Position numbers and translations under genes: made by a program. This document shows positions 9,915-17,709 of a DNA stretch of 64,000 nt, in pieces. The DNA is taken from contig CM077594.1 in assembly GCA_039654915.1 (NCBI GenBank), forward strand, positions 17,483,001 through 17,547,000, in the 5' to 3' direction. The DNA is from Aquilaria yunnanensis. Taxonomy: Eukaryota; Streptophyta; Magnoliopsida; Malvales; Thymelaeaceae. The notes under the pieces were generated by a model. The model saw only the letters and a list, made by a program, of their open reading frames with translations, did no database searches and had not been told where the DNA came from. The first letter of the stretch is position 1, and every line of letters begins with the position of its first letter.

Positions 9915-11657
9915 ATGGCAGAACAAGCCGAAGGACGTCTTATAGAGATGGAGTCCAAGATAGAAAGTATGGCAGAACAGATGAGACAATTCATGGAACT
10001 AATCAAGGAGAAAGTAACTCAAGTTCCCATCAAAGAAGCACAAGATCCCACTTATCCTCCGGGATTCACTCCGCAACGAGTCTCAGTCCAAGAAAACCTG
10101 TTTCAGGAATCAGGACAGTCTGCTAGTGTTCACCTGAAACAAGACACTGTGTATGAAGAGAAGAAGACACCACCAAAGGAAGAAGGAGAATCTCAAAAAC
10201 TCGAAACAATAGAGAAGAGACTGCGAGCCATTGAAGGAGGTAATATATTCGGATCTCTCTCAGTGGATGACCTCTGCTTAGTGCCAGACGTCATAATCCC
10301 TACGGACTTTAAAGTACCGGATTTCGTAAAATACGATGGAACGAGTGATCCCATCACTCACATCACACTGTTCCTAAGGAGACTACAACCACTCACAAAA
10401 GATGAAAAGGTGTGGATTGCACTTTTTCAGGAAAGTCTCACAAAATCAGCATTGCAGTGGTATCTAAGTCAAGGACCAAGAAACATCAAAACTTGGAATG
10501 ACCTTGCTCAGGCCTTCATCGGCAACTATAAACATGTTATGGACTTGGCTCCGGATCGCCAAACTCTCCAAAACATGGAGAAGAAAAAGCCAGAAACTTT
10601 CAAGGAATATGCCCAACGGTGGAGGGACTTAGCTGCACAAGTTCAGCCACCCATGACAGAAAAAGAAATGGTTACTTTGTTTGTCCAGACACTGAAATAC
10701 CCATATTATGACAAACTCATCGGCAATTCGGCAACTAATTTCTCCGATGTTGTCATGTCTGGAGAAAGGATCGAGCATGGGATTAGGACTGGGAAGATTG
10801 CTGAGTCCTTTAGTGATCCTATGAAAAGAGGAGGACCATCCAGAACAAAAGATGAAGAAGTACAACAAATAGGACGCGAAAGAGGGATTCCCCTCGTAGG
10901 TACTGTGGCTACCGGTCCTCGCCTATCCTATTCTGCTAAAAGGCCCAATTATTATCCTACCAATAGGCCCAATGACTATCCTCCCAATATGCCCAATGAT
11001 TATCCTTCCAATAGGCCTAATGATTATCCTCCCAATAGGCCCAACAATTATCCTCTCAACAGGCCTAATCAGTTACGGCCACCTGTTCCGACTCCTCCAG
11101 TACCCACACGAAGACCAAAAGAAGTTTTTGCACCAATTCCCATGACTTACACTGAGTTGTATCCAAAACTCATAGAAAGTCAACTTATCCGTCCAATTCC
11201 TACAAATCCATTTGGACCCCCATATCCAACGTGGTATGACCCCAACATAACTTGCCCATATCATGATGGCGTTCCAGGCCATGGCTTGGAAAATTGCACA
11301 GCATTGAAACGTATAGTCCAACAATTAATCGAATCAAAGTGGTTGGACTTTTCCGATGAACCGAACGTCACTCACAATCCATTGCCGCCTTATCAAGAAA
11401 AACCAGTCAATATGATAGAAGAACACCGGCTGATGAAAAAGTCAGTCAATGATATCATAACCCCTCTTAAGCATGTATATTCATGCCTTGTGAAAGAAGG
11501 GATTATCATGGGAAAGCCTTCTTTTGGACATGAAGAAGTTGAAGATGAGGAATGGTGCAACTTTCATGACAGTAAGAGTCATTCTATCCAAGAATGCTCA
11601 GAATTCCGTAAGAATCTGCAAAGACTCATAGACTCATCCCAACTTATCGTTTTATGA
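9915..11657 (+). CDS. gag: Retrotransposon Gag polyprotein (Tat/Ogre-like)
   Basis: 580 residues. An N-terminal heptad-like coiled coil (about 1-37) precedes a Retrotrans_gag-type domain at about 130-260 (LQWYLSQGPRNIKTWNDLAQ and RWRDLAAQVQPP are typical). A repeat zone at about 341-387 is made of seven-residue NRPNDYP units. Two knuckle-like motifs follow: C-x2-H-x5-H-x4-C near 446 and C-x2-H-x4-H-x4-C near 546, each followed by a leucine-rich helix. Gag forms the virus-like particle that packages element RNA. The frame ends in a TGA, and gag-like sequence continues 57 codons in the -1 frame. Start chosen at the first ATG, conserved in copy C. Intact here, so copy A may still supply particle protein in cis. 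Confidence 0.93.
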   Translation: MAEQAEGRLIEMESKIESMAEQMRQFMELIKEKVTQVPIKEAQDPTYPPGFTPQRVSVQENLFQESGQSASVHLKQDTVYEEKKTPPKEEGESQKLETIEKRLRAIEGGNIFGSLSVDDLCLVPDVIIPTDFKVPDFVKYDGTSDPITHITLFLRRLQPLTKDEKVWIALFQESLTKSALQWYLSQGPRNIKTWNDLAQAFIGNYKHVMDLAPDRQTLQNMEKKKPETFKEYAQRWRDLAAQVQPPMTEKEMVTLFVQTLKYPYYDKLIGNSATNFSDVVMSGERIEHGIRTGKIAESFSDPMKRGGPSRTKDEEVQQIGRERGIPLVGTVATGPRLSYSAKRPNYYPTNRPNDYPPNMPNDYPSNRPNDYPPNRPNNYPLNRPNQLRPPVPTPPVPTRRPKEVFAPIPMTYTELYPKLIESQLIRPIPTNPFGPPYPTWYDPNITCPYHDGVPGHGLENCTALKRIVQQLIESKWLDFSDEPNVTHNPLPPYQEKPVNMIEEHRLMKKSVNDIITPLKHVYSCLVKEGIIMGKPSFGHEEVEDEEWCNFHDSKSHSIQECSEFRKNLQRLIDSSQLIVL

Positions 11658-11808
11658 TGATGTGAATGTGATCATTAAAGAACAAGAAGTCAATGCTATA
11701 CCGATCTCAAAACCTACTCTTAAGCCGTCAAGTCCCGAGGCCATTCCTCTACAAATCAAACAAAACCGAGGTCAAGCTGCTAGGCCCGATGTGATTGGTA
11801 ATTGAAAG
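11634..11808 (+). pseudogene. Frameshifted gag tail and pol-deletion scar
   Basis: In the -1 frame relative to gag the sequence reads on (SFYDDVNVIIKEQEVNAIPI ... RPDVIGN stop). In full-length Tat elements this is about where protease would begin. Here it stops at 11808 with no protease, RT, RNase H or integrase after it. Copy C has the same end (RPDVIDN stop near 61170), so pol was lost before these copies spread. Confidence 0.65.
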
Positions 11809-13009
11809 TGAAGATTGTGAGCTGGAATTACATTGATTTTGGAAGGGCTCCAAGTCAGATCTGACCTAACAGTCCGCATACATTTTCGAATGACAGGGAA
11901 TCCTTTGAATAAACTTGTATCTTTGAAAGCTTGCAAAAGTAATCTAATAGTAAAAATCTCCTAGATTTAGTCCAGAATCTAGGGTGTAGTCTTTGTTAGA
12001 TGGACACCTGGTATTCTTTCTGGCACAACAAAAAGATGTAATGTGTGCATTCTACCACTTTTTACTAAAATTTCATTTTTACATCCACATATTCTACCAC
12101 TTTTTACCAAAAATTTTATTTTTCTTACATCTATCTCTCACTCTTTGCCATTATACTATCCATTATTACCATCACACTTTACTTTGTAAACAATACTACT
12201 CGTGGGTGAAAATAAAAGTTAAGGGAGATTTGATAGTAATGATCTTCAAAGTGCTACCAAATCTAGTAAGAAGGATTCCAAATGTTGCATCTCAACCCTC
12301 AAAAGGAATTCACAGTGGTTATCAACATCCTTGCAAGAAGTCCGGGGTTAGCTTCCAAAGAAGTTAGCTCTCATATTAAATGACTTCAGTGGCCTCCCAA
12401 TTCTCACAAATGCTCAACACAAGAAAAAGTTCTCAGTCTTACGCAACACAAATTCTCAAAAAAACAAAAAAAAAAAAAAAAGTTCATCCCTTCTATCAAA
12501 TGACAACAAGGGAAAATCCAAAAAAAGAGAGACTGAGAGCAAACACAAGCAAGTAAGGCCACTTGAATCATCTCATTTCAAGAAGGCTATGATCTCGGTT
12601 CTCTGTAACAAAAACTCCGAAAAGGAAAAAGTTCATCCCTTCCACCAAAAAGCCAACAAGGGAAAATTCAAAACCAAAAAGAACTGAGAACAAGCACGAG
12701 CAAGCAAGGCCACTTGAGTCATCTCACTTCAAGAGAGTTATCAAGTATGTTATCACCATAGCTCACACAAAAAAAAACAAAAAAAAAAGAGGAAAAAGGG
12801 CTCAAACTAAAAAAAAAAGAAAGAAAAAAAGTGAGCTATGGATTCTAGACTGAAAACCTGCAAAGGCGGTTTAGAACACAAAAGCAACTTTCAAGCCAAG
12901 CATACATAAAGACCACGATAGTTGGGGGGCAACAGATGAGGTTTAACTTTCTGGAAAGAGTGGCAAGTTTGAGGTCATCACTATTGAGTTTTTCATCATA
13001 ATCAAATTT
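11809..13009 (+). other. Non-coding stretch after gag, with ~145-bp repeats
   Basis: Holds two imperfect copies of an A-rich block ('TTCATCCCTTC', 'CAACAAGGGAAAA', 'GGCCACTTGAATCATCTCA') at about 12480-12610 and 12630-12745, then poly(A)-rich tracts. Copy C keeps the same layout at 61780-62110. No gene is supported. Confidence 0.65.
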
Positions 13010-13455
13010 GCTCACGAGTAGTATTAAAAGACCCTTCTTTCAAACCACTTAAACTTAACTTTCCTCAGACTTATCATCCTCATTCAGCTAAAAGACTATC
13101 ATTGTGAAACTTGTTTCTACCTTATTTAATACTGCTCACGAGTAGTATTAAAAGACCATTCTTTCACACCACTTAAATTTAACTTTCCTTAGACCTAACA
13201 TCCTCATTCAGTTAAAAGACTATCATTGTGAATCATGTTTCTACCTTATTTAATACTGCTCACGAGTAGTATTAAAATACCCTTCTTTCACACCACTCAA
13301 ACTTAACTTTACTCAGACCTAATATTTACCTCTTAATATTATTCTCATTCAGCTAAAAGACTGCCACAAAAAAAAAAAACATTCAAACTTAACTTTCCTC
13401 ACACCTAACATTTACCTCTCGATATCATCCTCATTCAGTTAAAAGGCTATTATTG
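13010..13455 (+). repeat. ~124-bp tandem repeat, 3.5 units
   Basis: Units start with GCTCACGAGTAGTATTAAAA at 13010, 13134 and 13258, with a partial fourth near 13375. Each contains 'CTTAACTTTCCTCAGACCTA' and 'CATTCAGCTAAAAGACT'. Copy C has about 2.5 units at 62471-62785, so the array varies in length between copies. Confidence 0.85.
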
Positions 13456-13646
13456 TGAATCATGTTTCTACCTTATTGCCTTGCACAGTTTATGTCTTCG
13501 AGTTGGAAAGGGAAGAGTGGCAGGATATTTTAATTAAAAATAAAGACCGTAAATTACTTTGTCAAGCTTTGCAAATTGATGAAAGTTTTTCTTTAAGGCC
13601 AAACCATTATTCATTAATGTATGTAGACTTAAAAGTGAGGAGATAG
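13455..13646 (+). CDS. Small 63-residue frame conserved in both element copies; function unknown
   Basis: Reads TVYVFELEREEWQDIL, then QALQIDESFSLRPNHY, ending LKVRR. I do not recognise it. Composition differs from the AT-rich repeats around it and looks protein-like (acidic, aromatic, no low complexity). Copy C has the same frame at 62791-62982. By my count the two differ by three amino-acid changes (S/Y, K/E, Y/C) and four silent changes, which would suggest constraint, but the sample is tiny. It may be the remains of a captured exon rather than a complete gene; no ribosome context helps. Alternative: chance conservation because the copies are close relatives. Confidence 0.4.
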   Translation: MNHVSTLLPCTVYVFELEREEWQDILIKNKDRKLLCQALQIDESFSLRPNHYSLMYVDLKVRR

Positions 13647-14436
13647 CTTGAGTCTTTCTTTAATAAGATGTGGTTCTTGTAAGAGAAATTTACGATCAAG
13701 TGCCATCACAAAGGTCTAGAAATGCTCGACCTTCTGTTAAAGGCGAGGTGATACCTTTTATCCACATAAATACCATATTCAGGGGGCAAAGTAGTCTCTA
13801 CGAAGCGTAAGAGGAATACTGCCAACAAAGAAGGTCAATAGACAAGGGGGCAAGTCTTATGGATCAAAACATGAGTTCAAGGAAGAGCAATCATTCAGAT
13901 TATAACATGGGAATAAGTAAGTGTCGGCACGGTCACAAGAAAAGGGGCAAAGCAGACATTGAAAGTAAAGCCTTTGATGGTATCAAATCCATGACAATGG
14001 ATGAGTACCCGAAAGAGATATAAATTATGAGGCGGGCCAACTTTAAAGAAATTGATGCCAAAATTCAAGAACAAGTAAAAGAAAGCGGGATTTTGAAAAG
14101 AGTTGGGCTTTTGAGGCAATGGACAAGAGCTGGGAAGCATAAAGAGATTCAATGATAGTCCAAGAAGGCCATTACAAAGAGGATCCAGTAAAACAAAGAC
14201 ATAAAGAACTAGATCCATACAAAAAAAAAAAGCCATTAGTTACACATGCTCTGCATTCATGCATTTCATATCATGCATACATAGCCTTTACATAACAAGG
14301 ACCAAACAGGAATCACATTCACATCACAGTTACAGCAATATAAGCTGAGATCTCAATGTCATCAGCTCTTACCAATCTATCACTGGATACACAGCTAATA
14401 TGCGGGACCAACCCGCATCAGGAATTCAAGAATAAA
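13647..14436 (+). other. Non-coding stretch of the element
   Basis: Collinear with copy C 62983-63778. Reading frames are broken by several stops on the plus strand, and the long minus-strand frame (13895-14236) is altered in copy C. It may be decayed 3' pol or 3' UTR; no domain recognised. Confidence 0.5.
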
Positions 14437-14915
14437 GTAGACAATATTGTCAAAAGCTTGGCTACCGATTCAATAATCGAGGCTACACCTGGAAGGATCG
14501 GATTGACGCCAGCTAGTAGTATCCAAGATAAGAGATAGCTATAGCCAAGGATAAGGCAGATATAAAAAAAAAATATAAAATAGACAATATTTTCAAAAGC
14601 CTGGCAATTGATTCAATAATCGAGGCTACACCTGGAAGGATCGGATTGACGCCAGCTAGTAGTAACCAAGATAAGAGATAGTTATAGCCAAGGATAAGGC
14701 AGATATAAAAAAATATATATAAAATAGACAATATTGTCAAAAGCCTGGCAATTGATTCAATAATCGAGGCTACACCTGGAAGGACAGGATTGATGCCAGC
14801 TTAGCAGCATCCAAGATAAGAGATAGTCAAAGATAAGGCAGACATCAAGAAATATTGTCGTTGAAAATTTGTCAAAAGCGGACAATGGATTCAATAATCG
14901 AGGACTGGATCGACG
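14437..14915 (+). repeat. ~143-bp tandem repeat, 3.3 units
   Basis: Units begin at 14437, 14580 and 14724, with a partial one near 14850. The shared core is 'GATTCAATAATCGAGGCTAC' and 'CACCTGGAAGGATCGGATTG'. Copy C shows the first units at 63779-64000. Confidence 0.85.
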
Positions 14916-15081
14916 TCAGCTCGATGGAATATAAAAAATATCTATCACATCAAAATGAAGTAGGATCCACTTTTCCGGTTAAACGGCGGATACGGTACTC
15001 CGTGACTCTCAAGTCGGTTCTCTCAGTTGCCCATAATAACTGATTCCTTCACCTCTTCTTTCTTTTACTTCCCTCTAGAAA

Positions 15082-15630
15082 ATGGATCCTACTCTTTCTG
15101 TCTTACGAAAATATTTTCCTTCTCTCCCAATGAACATTCTCAAAAAGATCTACCAAGTTCGCTGTGAACGATTAAGAGATCTGATGCACAAAGGAATCCC
15201 TGAAGATGTGCGGTGGTTAATCGAAGCCAAGGTTCGTCTGGCATGTGAAATCCCAGAGGCATTTGTGTCTCACATGCCTGGTATAGGCAAAAGCTCTTAT
15301 ACCAAAAAGCGAAGAGCGAAAAGGTTACAAGTCTGCCATAAATGTGGACGGTGGACTTGTAATACTAAATGTCGTTCTTTAGGGATGATTTCTGATAATC
15401 GAGAAGATAAAATACGATTCATTAAGAATAGCCTGAGTAAGGATTCGTTGGATGATATCCAATTGACTCTTGAGACGCATTCTTGTGGATCTGTGCAACG
15501 TGAACTTCTTGGTTTATGGAGCATTTTTCATGAAGAATGAAACCGTTACAGTCCCGGGAATCTGACTGTAAATGACCCTGTTTGCCAGCTTGTAAGAAAA
15601 CTGGATGGGAAGCAAATCCTCGACTCATAG
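15082..15630 (+). pseudogene. Viral-type cysteine-rich nucleic-acid-binding protein, copy 1, broken by a stop
   Basis: First of three tandem paralogs. The open part (15082-15540) encodes 152 residues; a TGA at 15538-15540 replaces the codon found at the same place in copies 2 and 3. After it, the same frame continues with family sequence (NRYSPGN, NDPVCQLVRKLDG) to a TAG at 15628-15630, giving the same 183-codon span as the other two. The central part is intact: KKRRAKR basic patch and C-x2-C-x4-C-x3-C (CHKCGRWTCNTKC). The truncated product might still bind nucleic acid, since the finger is upstream of the break. No obvious TATA box precedes it, unlike copies 2 and 3. The homology call is explained under copy 2. 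Confidence 0.7.
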
Positions 15631-15791
15631 AAGCCGTTAATGCCGTTATTGGACGTAAAACCAGTGGAAGATGTGAGCCACAGTCACAATTACTGTACAT
15701 ACAGTTTGTTATATTTGGAAAAGTTTGCATTTTCTTTTGACAGATGTACATGCTCTCCTAAGTGTAATCGACACGTTATCCATTTCATCGC

Positions 15792-15798
15792 TATAAAT
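15792..15798 (+). promoter_or_regulatory. Putative TATA box of cysteine-rich gene copy 2
   Basis: TATAAAT in GCTATAAATGC, 81 bases before the ATG at 15879. The spacer before it (15640-15790) shares blocks with the spacers before copy 3 and the LOG gene, such as GTCACAATTACTGTACAT. Confidence 0.6.
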
Positions 15799-15878
15799 GC
15801 ATGTTCTTCCAGTCGGTTATCTAAGTTTCCTTCAATAACTAATTCCTTTCCATCATCTCTCAAATTCTTCTCTCATCA

Positions 15879-16427
15879 ATGGATTCTACTCTTTCTACCC
15901 TGCGAAAATACTTTCCTTCTCTTCCAATAAAAGTCCTTAAAAAGATCTACCTTGCTAGATGTGAAAGAATCAGAGTTTTTATGCACAAAGGCATTCCTGA
16001 TAATGTGCGGTGGCTAATTGAAGCTAAGGTTCGTTCAGCTGGTGAAGTTCCAGAAGCGTTCTTTCCCCGTATGCCCGGCTTTGGTAAAAGCGCTTATGCT
16101 AAAAAGCGAAGAGCAAAGAGGCTAGGTGTCTGTCATAAATGTGGACGATGGAATTGTAATACTAAATGTCGCTTTTTAGGATACATCTCCAGAAATCATG
16201 AAGATAAAAGAAAATTCATCAAGAATGGCCTGCGTAAGGAATCTTTGGATGATATCCTATTAACTTTTGAAACACATTCTTGTGAAATAGTGCAATGGGA
16301 AATTATGGATTTATGGTGGACTTTCCAAAAAGAACAAGATCGTTACAGTCTTGGGAATGTGACTTTAAACGACCCTGTTTGTCAGTTTGTAAGAAAACTG
16401 GATGGGAAGCAAATCCCCGACTTATAG
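15879..16427 (+). CDS. Viral-type cysteine-rich nucleic-acid-binding protein (carlavirus NABP-like), copy 2
   Basis: Intact, 182 residues. The N-terminal half is helical and basic (RKYFPSLPIKVLKKIY; VRWLIEAKVRSAGEVPEAFF). The core near 67-110 has G-x-G-K-S-A-Y-A-K-K-R-R-A-K-R, then a four-cysteine finger C-x2-C-x4-C-x3-C, then FIKNGL. This order (glycine-serine-tyrosine-alanine before an arginine cluster, then CxxC, then F-I-x-x-G) is what I recall for the cysteine-rich nucleic-acid-binding proteins of carlaviruses and related Betaflexiviridae, several of which suppress RNA silencing or act in the nucleus. The second cysteine pair is closer here than in the viral family, and the protein is longer at both ends. 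I infer an endogenised viral gene taken up by the retrotransposon. Alternative: an unrelated plant zinc-binding protein with a convergent motif. Confidence 0.65.
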   Translation: MDSTLSTLRKYFPSLPIKVLKKIYLARCERIRVFMHKGIPDNVRWLIEAKVRSAGEVPEAFFPRMPGFGKSAYAKKRRAKRLGVCHKCGRWNCNTKCRFLGYISRNHEDKRKFIKNGLRKESLDDILLTFETHSCEIVQWEIMDLWWTFQKEQDRYSLGNVTLNDPVCQFVRKLDGKQIPDL

Positions 16428-16577
16428 AAGGCATTGAAGCCATTACTGGACATAAATCAGTGGAAGATGAGAGCCACGGTCATGATTCCTGTACATATAA
16501 GCTGTCATTTGTCTTTTCTTTTGACAATAATGTACTTGCTTCTGTAAGTGTAATTAACGCATTATCCCTTTCATCAC

Positions 16578-16585
16578 TATAAATA
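16578..16585 (+). promoter_or_regulatory. Putative TATA box of cysteine-rich gene copy 3
   Basis: TATAAATA, 59 bases before the ATG at 16644, in a position equivalent to the TATA box of copy 2. Confidence 0.6.
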
Positions 16586-16643
16586 TGTGTTAGTTATTTT
16601 CGTTTCCTACAATCACTAATTTCTTTCTTTGCCTCCTTCATCA

Positions 16644-17192
16644 ATGGAGTCTTCTCTTTCCGCCTTACGAAAGTATTTTCCTTCCTTCCCAATAAATGTT
16701 CTTAAAAAGATTTATCAAGCTAGATGTGAACGATTCAGAGTATTTATGCACAAAGGCATCCCTGATAATGTGCGGTGGCTAATTGAAGCTAAGGTTCGTT
16801 CAGCTGGTGAGGTTCCCGAAGCGTTCTTTCCCCGTATGCCCGGCTTTGGTAAAAGCGCTTATGCCAAAAAAAGAAGAGCAAAGAGGCTAGGCGTTTGTCA
16901 TAATTGTGGATGGTGGATTTGCGGCAATAAATGTCGTTCTCCAGGAGTGATCACCAGAAATCGTAATGATAGAATAAAATTCATCAAGAATGGCTTGCGT
17001 AAGGAATCTCTGGAAGATATTCGAGAGGTTCTTGAAGCGCATTCTTGCGGAATAGTGCAATTTGAGGTTGTTGGATTATGGATAATTTTCCAAAAAGAAC
17101 GAGATCGTTATAGTCTTGGGAATCTGACTTTAAACGACCCAGTTTGCCAGTTTGTGAGAAAACTGGATGGGATGCAAATCACCGATTCATAG
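16644..17192 (+). CDS. Viral-type cysteine-rich nucleic-acid-binding protein, copy 3
   Basis: Intact, 182 residues, the same length as copy 2 when started at 16644 (MESSLSAL); an in-frame ATG at 16629 would add five residues but has no counterpart in copy 2. Residues ~31-83 are nearly identical to copy 2 even at silent sites (about 16744-16905), while the finger and C-terminus differ (CHNCGWWICGNKC). That mosaic suggests local gene conversion or a recent duplication with selection on the finger. The finger loop has tryptophans in place of GRW, and the charged segment after it (RNRNDRIKFIKNGL) is kept. All cysteines and the arginine cluster are present, so the product could be functional. Confidence 0.65.
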   Translation: MESSLSALRKYFPSFPINVLKKIYQARCERFRVFMHKGIPDNVRWLIEAKVRSAGEVPEAFFPRMPGFGKSAYAKKRRAKRLGVCHNCGWWICGNKCRSPGVITRNRNDRIKFIKNGLRKESLEDIREVLEAHSCGIVQFEVVGLWIIFQKERDRYSLGNLTLNDPVCQFVRKLDGMQITDS

Positions 17193-17240
17193 AAAGTATT
17201 GAAGCCATTACTGGACGCAAAGCCAGTGAAAGACGAGGAT
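17193..17240 (+). other. Short spacer after cysteine-rich gene copy 3
   Basis: Carries the 'GAAGCCATTACTGGACG' block also found after copies 1 and 2, which marks the repeat boundary of the triplicated gene unit (about 750-800 bp each). Confidence 0.55.
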
Positions 17241-17640
17241 CAAAGTCACGATTACTGTACGTGCTAGCTGTCGCTTTTGGAAATTTTCCTCCCCTTTTGG
17301 TAATAATGTATCCACTCCTGACGTGAACCAAAGTCACGATTACTGTACGTGCTAGCTGTCGCTTTTGAAATCTTCCTCCCCTTTCGGCGATAATGTATCC
17401 ACTCCTGACATGAGCCATAGTCACGATACTGTACATGCTAGCTGCCACTTTTTAAAATTTTCCTTCTCTTCCAACAATCACGTACCTACTCCTGACGTAA
17501 GCTACAGTAGTGACTACTGTACATACTAGCAGCTATTTTGAAAATTTTCCTCCTCTTTTAACGATAGTGTACCCATACCTGACCAGAGTCATACTCGTGA
17601 CTACTGTGAATAGCTGGCAATAATGTATCCATTCTTGAAA
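17241..17640 (+). promoter_or_regulatory. Array of ~86-bp repeats upstream of the LOG gene, possible enhancer
   Basis: Units start near 17241, 17329, 17416, 17502 and 17584 (88, 87, 86, 82 bp and a partial one). Each has 'AAGTCACGATTACTGTACGT' or a variant, then GCTAGCTG, a pyrimidine block and CACTCCTGACGT. TGACG is the core of as-1/ocs-type bZIP sites found in several plant viral and T-DNA promoters; units 1 and 3 keep TGACGT, unit 2 has TGACAT. The same segment occurs once before cysteine-rich genes 2 and 3, so it was amplified only before the LOG gene. A promoter role is inferred. Confidence 0.55.
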
Positions 17641-17669
17641 ATAAAATTATTGCCTTATCTCTTCATCTC

Positions 17670-17680
17670 TATAAATATAT
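17670..17680 (+). promoter_or_regulatory. Putative TATA box of the LOG-type gene
   Basis: TATAAATATAT, 30 bases before the ATG at 17710. A start about 30 bases downstream would leave a leader of only some ten bases. It lies inside the longer open frame that begins at 17623, which argues for 17710 as the true start. Confidence 0.6.
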
Positions 17681-17709
17681 CCTCTTTTCTCACAAGGGTA
17701 AGGATAGGA

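Noticed and set aside
14513..14740. Hydrophobic minus-strand frame suggesting a membrane protein
   Set aside because: It is the reverse of the 143-bp tandem repeat; hydrophobicity comes from the AT-rich linker.
17623..17709. Upstream extension of the LOG frame (29 extra residues)
   Set aside because: It contains the putative TATA box, is hydrophobic and AT-rich, and is not part of the LOG family; ATG 17710 fits the family start.
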